Origin: an uncultured Devosia sp.
GTDB lineage: Bacteria; Pseudomonadota; Alphaproteobacteria; Rhizobiales; Devosiaceae
Reading direction: 5' to 3'
Assembly: GCF_946479885.1 (NCBI RefSeq)
Contig: NZ_CAMLHM010000040.1
Location: 1-40,556 of the forward strand
DNA: 40,556 nucleotides
Numbering within the stretch: the first letter of the stretch is position 1; each line of letters starts with the position of its first letter. The notes under the pieces are model-generated. The model searched no databases and had not been told where the DNA came from. It worked only from the letters and a program-made list of their open reading frames with translations. Below, one piece after another: positions 32,095 to 40,410 of the stretch. Made by a program: the position numbers and the translations under genes.

Positions 32095-33381
32095 TCAGGC
32101 TGGGGCCTTGCCAAAGACCAGCGCGGCATTGACGCCACCAAAGCCGAAGGAATTGGAAAGGACATAGTCCACCGCCTTGGCCTTGGGCTCATTGGCGACC
32201 AGATCGAATGCCGCGGCTTCGTCCATCGGGTCGACGATATTGATCGATGCCGGCAACAGGCCTTCCCGCAGGGCCAGGACCGAGATAACGGCCTCCATCG
32301 CCCCGGCCGCGCCCAGCATGTGGCCGGTGGCAGACTTGGTGGATGATATCGCCAGGTCCTTGCCCCGACCCGGGAACACCGCGCCGATGCCCGCCAGCTC
32401 CGCCGCATCGCCAACTGCAGTCGAGGTGGCATGGGCGTTGACATAGCCGATCTGCGTCTGCTCGATGCCGGCCATCTTGATCGCATTGCGCATCGCGACT
32501 TGGGCCCCCGCCCCGTCGGGCGAGCCGGCGGTCAGGTGATAAGCGTCGGCCGAAGTGCCGTAGCCGGCCAGCACGGCCAGTGGCGTCGCGCCACGCGCCT
32601 TGGCGTGGCTCAGCTTTTCGATGACCAGCACGGCAGCGCCTTCCGACAGCACGAAGCCGTCATGGCCCTTGTCGAATGGGCGGGACGCCTGGTCCGGCCT
32701 GTCATTGAAACTCGTGGCAAGGGCACGCGAGGCGCCGAAACCGCCCAACGAAATCGGATCGACCGACCCCTCTGCCCCGCCAACCACCGCGACCTCGGCT
32801 TCGCCGGTCAGGATCAGACGCATGCCGTCTCCGATCGCCTGGGCCGAGGCGGCGCAGGCGGTGACGGGAGTGCCGATCGGCCCGCGGAAGCTGTGCAGGA
32901 TGGAGAGCCAGCCAGCCGCCAGATTGGCGAGGAAGCTCGGCACGGTGAAGGGCGACAGCCGCCGGGGACCCTTGGTCTGGATGATCTCCACCGCCCGCGC
33001 CATCACCGGCGAACCGCCCACGCCCGAACCGATGATCGTGGCTGTCGCAGCCTGGTCCTCGGCCGAGGTCGGGTGCCAGTTCGCCTGCTCCAGCGCCTCA
33101 TGCGCGGCGCCGATGGCATACTGGATGAAGAGATCCATCTTCTTGACCTCCTTGCCGTCGATGAAGTCGGCGGGGTCAAAGCCATCAGGGTCTGCCGGCT
33201 TGAACGGAACCAGCCCGGCAATCGTGGCGCCGAAGCCCTCGGTGTCGAAGCGATCGTTTTGTACGATGCCGCTCTTGCCCGAGGTCAGCCGGCTCCACAT
33301 CGTGGGCACGCCAACGCCCAGTGGGCTGACAACGCCCATGCCGGTAACAACGATGGGATCGGCGGGGTCGGGCTTCAGCAT
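32095..33381 (-). CDS. Beta-ketoacyl-ACP synthase II-type (FabF paralogue)
   Basis: A 428-residue thiolase-fold condensing enzyme that extends acyl-ACP with malonyl-ACP. The catalytic set is complete: Cys176 in VTACAASAQAIG, His317 in NAHATSTAVGD, Lys349 in SSTKSATGHMLG and His354. The length and GGFGASRALATSFND are FabF-like. It stands alone, without acpP, fabD or fabG, and next to a MarR gene; a specialised role (unusual fatty acid, lipid A or secondary lipid) is therefore inferred, and I leave the symbol empty. A palindrome at 33391-33406, ten bases before the ATG, resembles the one at the MarR start. Confidence 0.88.
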   Translation of the reverse strand: MLKPDPADPIVVTGMGVVSPLGVGVPTMWSRLTSGKSGIVQNDRFDTEGFGATIAGLVPFKPADPDGFDPADFIDGKEVKKMDLFIQYAIGAAHEALEQANWHPTSAEDQAATATIIGSGVGGSPVMARAVEIIQTKGPRRLSPFTVPSFLANLAAGWLSILHSFRGPIGTPVTACAASAQAIGDGMRLILTGEAEVAVVGGAEGSVDPISLGGFGASRALATSFNDRPDQASRPFDKGHDGFVLSEGAAVLVIEKLSHAKARGATPLAVLAGYGTSADAYHLTAGSPDGAGAQVAMRNAIKMAGIEQTQIGYVNAHATSTAVGDAAELAGIGAVFPGRGKDLAISSTKSATGHMLGAAGAMEAVISVLALREGLLPASINIVDPMDEAAAFDLVANEPKAKAVDYVLSNSFGFGGVNAALVFGKAPA

Positions 33382-33390
33382 GGCGGGTTC

Positions 33391-33406
33391 CTGTGTATAT
33401 GCACGG
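33391..33406. promoter_or_regulatory. Candidate MarR operator at the ketosynthase start
   Basis: CTGTGTATATGCACGG shares the core GTGyATATGCACG with the palindrome at the MarR start (33872-33887). Its arms GTGTAT and ATGCAC differ from perfect symmetry at one base. It lies ten bases before the ketosynthase ATG on the minus strand. Confidence 0.55.
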
Positions 33407-33441
33407 TGTGAATTGCGAACAATTGCGGCGAGGTCATGTCG

Positions 33442-33858
33442 CTAAAGGCCGGACAAATGGCGGAGGCCGGCGATGACGGTATGGAAATCCGGGTCGGTCA
33501 GAGCCTCGCGCAGTTCGGCCTGCGAGCGCCGCCATTCGGGCACGATGGCATTGAACGTCTTGCGACCTTCATCGGTCAGAGCCCCAAGCCGGCCATTGCC
33601 CCGCCCGGCCGGTGCGCTGCTGACCAGCCCCTTGCGGGTGAGCAGAGCCAGGTTGCGCGACAGCGTGGTGCGGTCCATGGCCAGTGCATTGGCCGTCTCG
33701 GTAATGGAGCGTCCGGGATGGGCCGAGAGGGCACCCAGTATGTTGAACTGCGCCGCGGTCACCCCAAAGCCACGCAGCTTATGATCGGCACGGCGGGTCA
33801 CCGCACGAGCCGCCATGCGGGTGTTGAGCACCAGGCAAAGGTCGAAATCGTCCTTCAT
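33442..33858 (-). CDS. MarR family transcriptional regulator
   Basis: A 138-residue winged-helix MarR regulator. TAAQFNILGALSAHPGRSIT begins the DNA-binding part, the recognition helix is MDRTTLSRNLALLTRKGLV (about 80-98), and the wing is GRGNGRLGALTDEG. The N-terminal LCLVLNTRMAARAVTRRAD and C-terminal helix form the dimer. It lies 60 bases upstream of the ketosynthase on the same strand. The start is uncertain: ATG 33858 fits the family, while ATGs at 33879 and 33900 are also in frame and GAGGGG stands very close to 33858. A perfect 16-bp palindrome covers the region just upstream. Confidence 0.87.
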   Translation of the reverse strand: MKDDFDLCLVLNTRMAARAVTRRADHKLRGFGVTAAQFNILGALSAHPGRSITETANALAMDRTTLSRNLALLTRKGLVSSAPAGRGNGRLGALTDEGRKTFNAIVPEWRRSQAELREALTDPDFHTVIAGLRHLSGL

Positions 33859-33871
33859 ACCCCTCAGGTAG

Positions 33872-33887
33872 TCGTGCATATGCACGA
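33872..33887. promoter_or_regulatory. Likely MarR operator (autoregulatory)
   Basis: TCGTGCATATGCACGA is a perfect 16-bp palindrome directly before the MarR start, between MarR and the divergent icd gene. A near copy sits at the ketosynthase start, indicating that MarR controls both. Confidence 0.65.
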
Positions 33888-33922
33888 TGTCAACCGGCAT
33901 GACCCCTTGCCCTTTGCCCGCT

Positions 33923-33950
33923 TTGCGCTGCCGCCTGCCGATGCTATAGG
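33923..33950 (+). promoter_or_regulatory. Possible icd promoter
   Basis: TTGCGC (33923-33928), a 16-base spacer and TATAGG (33945-33950) lie 51 bases before the icd start. The -10 is good, the -35 weak. Confidence 0.35.
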
Positions 33951-34001
33951 GCACGCCGAAGGCCAGACGGCCAGTTTGCGGAATTCAGGGAGATGTTTTC
34001 G

Positions 34002-35213
34002 ATGAGCAAGATCAAAGTTGCCAACCCGGTCGTCGATCTCGACGGCGACGAGATGACCCGGATCATCTGGCAGGCGATCAAGGACAAGCTCATCCATCCC
34101 TATCTCGACCTGCCGATCGAATATTACGATCTCTCGGTCGAAAACCGCGATGCCACCAACGACCAGGTGACCGTCGATAGCGCCCACGCCATCCAGAAGC
34201 ACGGCGTCGGCATCAAGTGCGCCACCATCACCCCCGACGAGCAGCGCGTCGAGGAATTCAAGCTCAAGAAGATGTGGAAGTCGCCCAACGGCACCATCCG
34301 TAACATCCTGGGCGGCGTGATCTTCCGCGAACCCATCATCTGCAAGAACGTGCCGCGCCTGGTGCCGGGCTGGACCCAGCCGATCATCGTCGGCCGCCAC
34401 GCTTTCGGCGACCAGTATCGCGCCACCGACTTCCTGTTCCCCGGCAAGGGCACGCTGACCATCAAGTTCACCGGTGAAGACGGCAAGGTCATCGAGCACG
34501 AAGTCTATCAGGCTCCCGGCGCCGGCGTGGCCATGGCCATGTACAACCTCGATGACTCGATCCGCGATTTTGCCTATTCGAGCTTCAACTACGGCCTCGC
34601 CCGCGGCGTGCCCGTCTACCTCTCGACCAAGAACACCATCCTCAAGGCCTATGACGGCCGCTTCAAGGACATCTTCCAGGAGATCTACGAGAAGGAATTC
34701 AAGGAGCAGTTCGAGGCCAAGAAGATCTGGTACGAGCACCGCCTGATCGACGACATGGTCGCCTCCGCTCTCAAGTGGTCCGGCGGTTACGTCTGGGCCT
34801 GCAAGAACTACGACGGCGACGTGCAGTCCGACATCGTGGCGCAGGGCTTCGGCTCGCTGGGCCTGATGACCTCGGTTCTCGCTACGCCCGACGGCAAGAT
34901 CGTCGAAGCCGAGGCCGCCCACGGCACGGTGACCCGTCACTACCGCCAGCACCAGGCCGGCAAGGAAACCTCGACCAACTCCACCGCCTCGATCTTCGCC
35001 TGGACGCGTGGCCTCGCCCACCGCGCCAAGCTCGACGACAACGAGGCGCTCAAGAAGTTCGCGCTGACCCTCGAAAAGGTCACGGTCGACACCATCGAAG
35101 AAGGCAAGATGACCAAGGACCTGTCGCTGCTGGTCGGTCCCGACCAGCCGTGGCTCTCGACCCTGGGCTTCCTCGACGCCATCGACCAGAACCTGCAAAA
35201 GGCCATGGCGTAA
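34002..35213 (+). CDS. icd: NADP-dependent isocitrate dehydrogenase
   Basis: A 403-residue homodimeric isocitrate dehydrogenase of the eukaryote-like (type II) group, oxidising isocitrate to 2-oxoglutarate in the citrate cycle. The start [20 protein letters not shown] is diagnostic. The substrate loop is [12 protein letters not shown] (about 94-105), the metal aspartates lie in [12 protein letters not shown] (about 250) and nearby, and [15 protein letters not shown] and [17 protein letters not shown] are the NADP-binding blocks. AGGGAG at 33987-33992 favours ATG 34002 over ATG 33993. A perfect 12-bp terminator hairpin follows. It diverges from MarR. Confidence 0.96.
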   Translation: MSKIKVANPVVDLDGDEMTRIIWQAIKDKLIHPYLDLPIEYYDLSVENRDATNDQVTVDSAHAIQKHGVGIKCATITPDEQRVEEFKLKKMWKSPNGTIRNILGGVIFREPIICKNVPRLVPGWTQPIIVGRHAFGDQYRATDFLFPGKGTLTIKFTGEDGKVIEHEVYQAPGAGVAMAMYNLDDSIRDFAYSSFNYGLARGVPVYLSTKNTILKAYDGRFKDIFQEIYEKEFKEQFEAKKIWYEHRLIDDMVASALKWSGGYVWACKNYDGDVQSDIVAQGFGSLGLMTSVLATPDGKIVEAEAAHGTVTRHYRQHQAGKETSTNSTASIFAWTRGLAHRAKLDDNEALKKFALTLEKVTVDTIEEGKMTKDLSLLVGPDQPWLSTLGFLDAIDQNLQKAMA

Positions 35214-35239
35214 GCCATCCATTGCGCGACGCAAGCTAC

Positions 35240-35269
35240 AAAGGCCGGGTCCCAGTGACCCGGCCTTTT
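35240..35269 (+). terminator. Intrinsic terminator after icd
   Basis: AAAGGCCGGGTC (35240-35251) and GACCCGGCCTTT (35257-35268) pair perfectly over 12 bases around CCAGT, followed by a T-rich tail. It lies 26 bases after the icd stop. Confidence 0.88.
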
Positions 35270-35396
35270 CGTTGGCGCCTAGGTAACACGGATGTGACTA
35301 TCAACCCCGCGGCCGTCGATTTTTGTCGTCGCTGCGGGGTTGAGCCGGGTTTCAACCAGCCCACATGCAGGGTCCAGGACAAACCGAGGGACCGAG

Positions 35397-36128
35397 ATGC
35401 GTAACACCGTCGCCATCATGGCTGCCGCTGCCGGGCTGCTGGTCAGCACCGCCGCCTACGCCGAGAGCAAGACCTATGAGCTCAGCGGCTTCGACAAGAT
35501 CGACGTCGCCACCGGGCTCGACGCCGTGGTCAAACTGGGTGACAGCTTTTCGGTCACCGCCACGTCCGGCAGCGCACAGGCGCTGGAAAGCCTGCAGCTC
35601 GAAGTGACCGACGGCGTGCTGCTGGCACGCTTCGATCAGAGCTTTCTCGATTTCATCATCAGCGGCGGCCTGGTTGGCATGCTGCTCAGCAGCGGCAATG
35701 CGCTGACGATAGAAGTCACGCTGCCGGCGATTTCGGCCATCGAGGCCAGTTCAGGCGCCGATGTGCGCGGCCAGGGACTTGCAAGCGACCAGTTGATCCT
35801 CAACGCCTCGAGCGGCGCCAATATCGATGTGACCGACGCCAGGCTGGGCACCGTGCGGATCGGCGCGTCCAGCGGCGCCGACGTCGACATTGCCGGCACG
35901 GCGGACGCTGTCGAGGCCGAAGCATCCAGTGGCGCGGGCATCGACGCGGAAAATCTGGTGGCCGCCGGTGCGACGGTCAATGCCTCGAGCGGCGCCAGCA
36001 TTTCCGTGCATGCCACGGCCAGCATCAACGCCGAAGCGTCCAGCGGCGGCGATGTCGATGTCAGCGGTAACCCCACTGCGCGCAATATCGACGCCTCGAG
36101 CGGCGGCGACGTCAACTTCGACGACTGA
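35397..36128 (+). CDS. Secreted head-GIN (DUF2807) domain protein
   Basis: A 243-residue exported protein. The signal peptide is MRNTVAIMAAAAGLLVSTAA then YAES, cleaved near residue 22. The first part, YELSGFDKIDVATGLDAVV, is the start of the head-GIN (DUF2807) domain, a beta-rich fold often called an adhesin-like domain. From residue about 115 the sequence repeats a short unit with ASSG(A/G) seven times (EASSGADV, NASSGANI, GASSGADV, EASSGAGI, NASSGASI, EASSGGDV, DASSGGDV), spaced about 17-21 residues, as expected for turns of a beta-solenoid. No membrane anchor is seen. GAGGG precedes the ATG. It is convergent with the VWA gene. Confidence 0.85.
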   Translation: MRNTVAIMAAAAGLLVSTAAYAESKTYELSGFDKIDVATGLDAVVKLGDSFSVTATSGSAQALESLQLEVTDGVLLARFDQSFLDFIISGGLVGMLLSSGNALTIEVTLPAISAIEASSGADVRGQGLASDQLILNASSGANIDVTDARLGTVRIGASSGADVDIAGTADAVEAEASSGAGIDAENLVAAGATVNASSGASISVHATASINAEASSGGDVDVSGNPTARNIDASSGGDVNFDD

Positions 36129-36134
36129 ACGCAA

Positions 36135-36163
36135 AAGGGCGCCCGAGGGCGCCCTTCTTATTT
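36135..36163. terminator. Bidirectional terminator between GIN and VWA genes
   Basis: AAGGGCGCCC (36135-36144) and GGGCGCCCTT (36147-36156) form a strong GC stem with T-rich sequence on both sides (CTTATTT on plus, TTTTGC on minus). Confidence 0.8.
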
Positions 36164-36177
36164 CCCGATGACGATGA

Positions 36178-37857
36178 CTACTTCTTCTTGCCGCCGGCAG
36201 CGGCGGCTTCCACCGTCAGCTCGAACCGCTCGCCACCCTTGATGGTGACCGGCGTTTCGGTGACGGCGTCGCCGATCGTGGTGGCGACGATGTAATCACC
36301 GGCGGCCAGCGTGGTCTGGAAGCCGGGGCCATAGCCGTAATCGAACGACTGGCGGTTGCCTTCGAGGTTCTTGGAGGCGCTCAGGATTTCGACATAGTTG
36401 TCGCCCGGCGTGGTGACGGCCAGGATGCCGGCATCCATGACGATGGGCACCTCGACGCGCTCACCGGTCTTGACCGAGAACGGTACTTCGCCCTTGGCGC
36501 CGCCCAGCTTGTAGGTGGCGACGTAGTCGCCTTCGGCCAGATCGAAGCTGATGTCGCCGCCATAGGTATAGGCGACCGATTTGCGCTCACCTTCCAGGTT
36601 CGCCTTGGCCTCGACAACTTCGATGAAGATATCGGCTTCGACCGCGGTGCCCGGGACATATTCAGAGACGATGTGGGCCGTTCCCGAGCCGACGATGACG
36701 TCTTCGTCGATCGTGTCGCCCGCCTTTGCGTCGTAGCTGCGGGTCACCTTGGCCTCGCCGATCGATACGTCGACTTCGAGCGCGCCCGCGGGCACGACCA
36801 GGTCGATTGCGCCATAGCTGGTGGTGACATACTCACCGCCATTGCGAATTTCGATCGTGGCATTCTCGTCTATATCAGCGCCTTCAGCCGGCAGCGGGCG
36901 TAGCTTGAGATAGACGCCATTGAGGACAAAATGCGGGGCGGCGACCTTGCCAGCTTCGATCGTGACGGGCTGCTCGGAGCTCGCATAGCCCAGGGTCGCC
37001 GTCATGATGTAGTCGCCGGGCTCGAGCGAGCCCTCGAAATCCGAATTGTAGTCGGTACCCACATACTCGCCTTTGCTGCCATCGGCCGCAACGGTGTGCC
37101 ATTCCCAGACCAGGTCTGAGTTTTCGTTGACAAGATCGGGCCCGCCTTCCGAAAGCGAGGCCGTCGGCTTGTAGTTGTAGGCGGCAACCGGCTCCGGTTC
37201 AGGCTCGGGGGCCGGCTCCGGTTCGGCCTGTACCACCTGGGCCACGGTCGAGGACAGCGCGTCGACCAGAGCGTCGCCATCATTGGCCGACAGATATTTG
37301 CCTCCGGTATTTTCGGCGAGGCAGGCGACCTGCTGTCCCTCTTCATCCGAAAGGCCAAAGCCCAGCACATGGGTTGTAAAGTCGATGCCCTGACTTTCGA
37401 GGTCGGATGCCAACGCGCAAGGATCGACCTCGCAGGTCTCAAGGCCATCGGTGATCAGGATGACCGTAGCCTTCTGCTCAGTGAAGCGCAGGTCTTCGGC
37501 GGCCAGACGCACAGCATCCGAGATTGGCGTCATGCCCTTGGGGTTGATGTTGTCGGCGGCTGCAGCAATGGCCGGGCCCGTGCCTGCCGCGGGCTCGATC
37601 AGCATTTCGATATCATCGCAATTGCCCTTCTCGCGATGACCATAGGTCATGAAGCCGAGCTCGAGATCATCGGGCAGCGTCGCCAGCACTTCGTGCAGGG
37701 TTTCGCGCGCAATAGTGATGCGCGCCTTGCCATCGATCTGGGCCCACATGGACCCTGATCCATCAAGCACGATAATGGCGCGTTCGGCCGCGACGGCCGG
37801 TAGCGCCAGGCCGAGCGCCGCAACGGCTCCCAGCAAGAAATTTCGAACAATCCGCAT
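36178..37857 (-). CDS. Secreted von Willebrand factor A protein with beta repeats
   Basis: A 559-residue exported protein. After a signal peptide (about residues 1-23) comes a VWA domain (about 25-205) with a complete metal-ion-dependent adhesion site: DGSGSMW (32-38), the threonine in GMTPISDAV, and the aspartate in LITDGLETC. A Pro/Glu linker (PEPAPEPEPEP, about 216-226) follows. The rest is beta-sandwich repeats with a recurring G-D-Y-(I/V) core: LEPGDYIMTATLG, LAEGDYVATYKLG, LAAGDYIVATTIG, each ended by a P-(V/F)-(T/S)-(I/V) strand. The C-terminus is GGKKK. There is no membrane anchor beyond the signal. Partner unknown; a surface or periplasmic binding role is inferred. Confidence 0.88.
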   Translation of the reverse strand: MRIVRNFLLGAVAALGLALPAVAAERAIIVLDGSGSMWAQIDGKARITIARETLHEVLATLPDDLELGFMTYGHREKGNCDDIEMLIEPAAGTGPAIAAAADNINPKGMTPISDAVRLAAEDLRFTEQKATVILITDGLETCEVDPCALASDLESQGIDFTTHVLGFGLSDEEGQQVACLAENTGGKYLSANDGDALVDALSSTVAQVVQAEPEPAPEPEPEPVAAYNYKPTASLSEGGPDLVNENSDLVWEWHTVAADGSKGEYVGTDYNSDFEGSLEPGDYIMTATLGYASSEQPVTIEAGKVAAPHFVLNGVYLKLRPLPAEGADIDENATIEIRNGGEYVTTSYGAIDLVVPAGALEVDVSIGEAKVTRSYDAKAGDTIDEDVIVGSGTAHIVSEYVPGTAVEADIFIEVVEAKANLEGERKSVAYTYGGDISFDLAEGDYVATYKLGGAKGEVPFSVKTGERVEVPIVMDAGILAVTTPGDNYVEILSASKNLEGNRQSFDYGYGPGFQTTLAAGDYIVATTIGDAVTETPVTIKGGERFELTVEAAAAGGKKK

Positions 37858-38046
37858 GGTAGCCCTCCGGCAACTGTAGCCTCGTTTATCGAGGACAGCA
37901 CAGCACCGCGCAATTCAAATCATGCGCGGAATGACGTGGAGATGAATGCCCCGTTCAGCTGGCGGTTGGATAGACCGCGTCGCCGGGAACTCGGCCTTTA
38001 CCGGTATGGGGCAATGCTATCCTCTGGCGTCCGGGGGGAAGACTTA

Positions 38047-40359
38047 GTGATTCACGGCTATCGAGCAGCCTTGTCGGCGGCGCTCATCGCAATCCTGATC
38101 GGCATTGCGGCGCTGGGTGGCTTCGCATCGCAGGACACGGTGCTGCAGGATGCGCGGTTCGGCCTGTCCGGCCGCACCCCAACGGGCAATACGGTCATTG
38201 TCGAGATCGACAGCCGCAGTCTCGCCGAGATCGGCGTCTGGCCGTGGCCGCGACGGCTCTATGGGGAGATGTTGGACCGCCTTGGTGATCTGGGGACCGC
38301 CGATGTGGCGTTTGACATCGACTTTTCCAGTGCCAGCAACCCCGAGGACGACGCCCTGTTTGCGGCCGCGCTCGAACGGGCCGGCGGGTACGCCTGGCTC
38401 GGTGCGTTCGTGCAGCGCACGACCACGGACGTGCAGGCCTCGCTACCGCTGTCGCAGTTCCTCGCCTACGCCGAACCAGCAGCGGTCAACGTGCTCCTGG
38501 ATGAGCAGGGTCGCGTTCGGCAATTTCTGGCGGACCTGGTCAACGGGGGCAGGATTATCCCTTCCCTCGCCTCGGCATTGTCCGGCCGGGCGATATCGGG
38601 CACACCGGCGGTGGGGATCGATTTCGGCGTAGACGCAAATGCCATTCCGCGCTTCTCGTTCAGCGACGTGTTGAACGGCAGGGTCGACGCTGCGGCGCTG
38701 CGCGACCGCAACGTGATCATCGGGGCCACCGCCGTCGAGCTTCGCGATCTCTTTCAGGCCCCACGTTTCGGCGTGATGCCCGGCCCGGTGGTGCAGGCCA
38801 TGGCCACCGAGACGCTGGCCCAGAACCGGGCGCTGCAGAATTACGGCCTCGTTCCATCGGCCGTCGCCCTGGCGGTGATGGCTTTGCTTATGCTGGTGCT
38901 GCGCCGCCGGCTGACGATCTGGCCCATGGGCGCCATCTGTCTCATCGCCATGTTCGCCTGGGAGAGTGCGGCGATATTGGCCTACTTGCAATATGCCGCC
39001 ACCGTCGAAACCGCGCTGTTCCTGCTCGGTGTTCCCGCGCTTTTCGTTCTCGAACTGGCCGCCGAGGTGGGCACCGAGGTTCGCCAGCGTCAACACGCGC
39101 AGTCGCGTCTCGCCTATCTCGCCACCTACGACGCGGTTACCGGTACCTTGTCGCGCACCGGTCTCGTCGAGATTCTGCCTGGACTGGGCGGTAGCGCGAC
39201 AATCATACTCGTCAAGCTGCGGCGCCTCGACACGGTTCGCGGCACTCTGGGCAGCGAGGTATCCGACGCCGTGCTGGCCCATTTGGGCCAGCAACTGGGC
39301 AGCATCTCCCCGGGCCTGCTGGCCTACGTGGCGCAGGATACGTTTGCCGTCGCCTCCGCTGGAGCCCTGGATGTGGGAGCTCTGACGGCGTTGCAGAACG
39401 ACATCTTGTCTCGCATCACCCGCCTGCAGCAGATTGGCCCCCACGAGATCATGATTGACCTGCGGCTGGCCGCGGCGACAGGCATGAACAAGGGTGACGA
39501 CCTGCTGAGGCAGGCTGAAATCGCCCTGCTTGGCGGCAATCTGACCAACCGCTTCGAGGCCGGGCAGGCCGAGGCTATCGAGCGGCGACGGCAGCTGGAT
39601 ATCGAACTGCGCCAAGCCATCGGCCGCAACGAGATTCGCCTTGTCTATCAGGCCCAGGTCGACCTTGCCTCAAGGCAGATGATTGGCGCCGAAGCCCTGA
39701 TGCGCTGGACGCATCCGGTCCATGGTCCCGTACCGCCTACCGTATTCATCCCCCTGGCCGAGGAGACAGGCTACATAGCCGAACTGGGGCGCTGGGCTTT
39801 GGCGACAGCGTGCCAGGAATGCGCCGCCTGGCCCTCCCCGATCCGCGTCGGCGTCAACGTCTCACCCGCGCAATTGCGGCTGACTGACGTGCTGGAGGAC
39901 GTGCGAAACGCATTGAATCAGTCGGGCCTGCCGCCGAACCAGCTGGATCTCGAACTTACCGAGGGGACATTCGTCGAGACCCTGGCGGAGACCCAGTCGC
40001 TGATGCAGGAGCTCAGACGCATGGGGGTGCAGGTTTCGCTCGACGACTTCGGCACCGGCTATTCGGCGCTGAGCTACCTGACCACCCTGCCCGTGGACAA
40101 GATCAAGATCGACCAGTCCTTCGTGCAGCAGATCGGTCAACGGGCCGATGATGCCCTGCTGCACGGCATCATCGATCTCTGCCGCCGCCTGGGTAAGACC
40201 ACGATTGCCGAAGGTGTCGAAACCGAAGAGCAGGCGCGGCAACTGGCGCATTGGGGTTGCCAGAGCGGGCAGGGATATCTTTTCGGCAGACCGGCGGATG
40301 GCGCCCTGATCGGGCGAATGCTCGCGGACGGGCAACTGCGTCAGGCCGACATCGCCTGA
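38047..40359 (+). CDS. CHASE2 sensor with degenerate GGDEF and intact EAL domain
   Basis: A protein of about 770 residues. An N-terminal helix (about 6-28) is followed by a CHASE2 periplasmic sensor (about 30-265), three membrane helices (about 270-350), a GGDEF-like domain and an EAL domain (about 520-755). The GGDEF signature is replaced by AQDTF in YVAQDTFAVA, so cyclase activity should be lost. The EAL domain keeps GAEALMRW, NVSPAQLR, LELTEG, DDFGTGYSALSYL, KIKIDQSFV and IAEGVET, so c-di-GMP hydrolysis is expected. GTG 38047 is preferred for the strong GGGGGGAAG seven bases upstream; GTG 37936, ATG 37942 and ATG 38014 are in frame and would add up to 37 basic residues. Confidence 0.88.
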   Translation: MIHGYRAALSAALIAILIGIAALGGFASQDTVLQDARFGLSGRTPTGNTVIVEIDSRSLAEIGVWPWPRRLYGEMLDRLGDLGTADVAFDIDFSSASNPEDDALFAAALERAGGYAWLGAFVQRTTTDVQASLPLSQFLAYAEPAAVNVLLDEQGRVRQFLADLVNGGRIIPSLASALSGRAISGTPAVGIDFGVDANAIPRFSFSDVLNGRVDAAALRDRNVIIGATAVELRDLFQAPRFGVMPGPVVQAMATETLAQNRALQNYGLVPSAVALAVMALLMLVLRRRLTIWPMGAICLIAMFAWESAAILAYLQYAATVETALFLLGVPALFVLELAAEVGTEVRQRQHAQSRLAYLATYDAVTGTLSRTGLVEILPGLGGSATIILVKLRRLDTVRGTLGSEVSDAVLAHLGQQLGSISPGLLAYVAQDTFAVASAGALDVGALTALQNDILSRITRLQQIGPHEIMIDLRLAAATGMNKGDDLLRQAEIALLGGNLTNRFEAGQAEAIERRRQLDIELRQAIGRNEIRLVYQAQVDLASRQMIGAEALMRWTHPVHGPVPPTVFIPLAEETGYIAELGRWALATACQECAAWPSPIRVGVNVSPAQLRLTDVLEDVRNALNQSGLPPNQLDLELTEGTFVETLAETQSLMQELRRMGVQVSLDDFGTGYSALSYLTTLPVDKIKIDQSFVQQIGQRADDALLHGIIDLCRRLGKTTIAEGVETEEQARQLAHWGCQSGQGYLFGRPADGALIGRMLADGQLRQADIA

Positions 40360-40386
40360 GGGCGCTCTGCCGGACCCGCGTTAGCC

Positions 40387-40398
40387 CCTCGGCCGAGG
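40387..40398. other. 12-bp palindrome between convergent genes
   Basis: CCTCGGCCGAGG lies in the 51-base gap between the EAL gene and the repeat-protein gene; AGC and GCT flank it. It may act as a weak bidirectional terminator. Confidence 0.35.
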
Positions 40399-40410
40399 CT
40401 GACAGTGGCT

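Noticed and set aside
33864..35234. Long minus-strand open frame opposite icd
   Set aside because: It mirrors icd codon by codon and has no family pattern; GC-rich third positions keep the opposite strand open. The same applies to long minus frames at 2148-3212, 7698-9056, 9189-10268, 12767-14254, 24981-26528 and 38443-39615.
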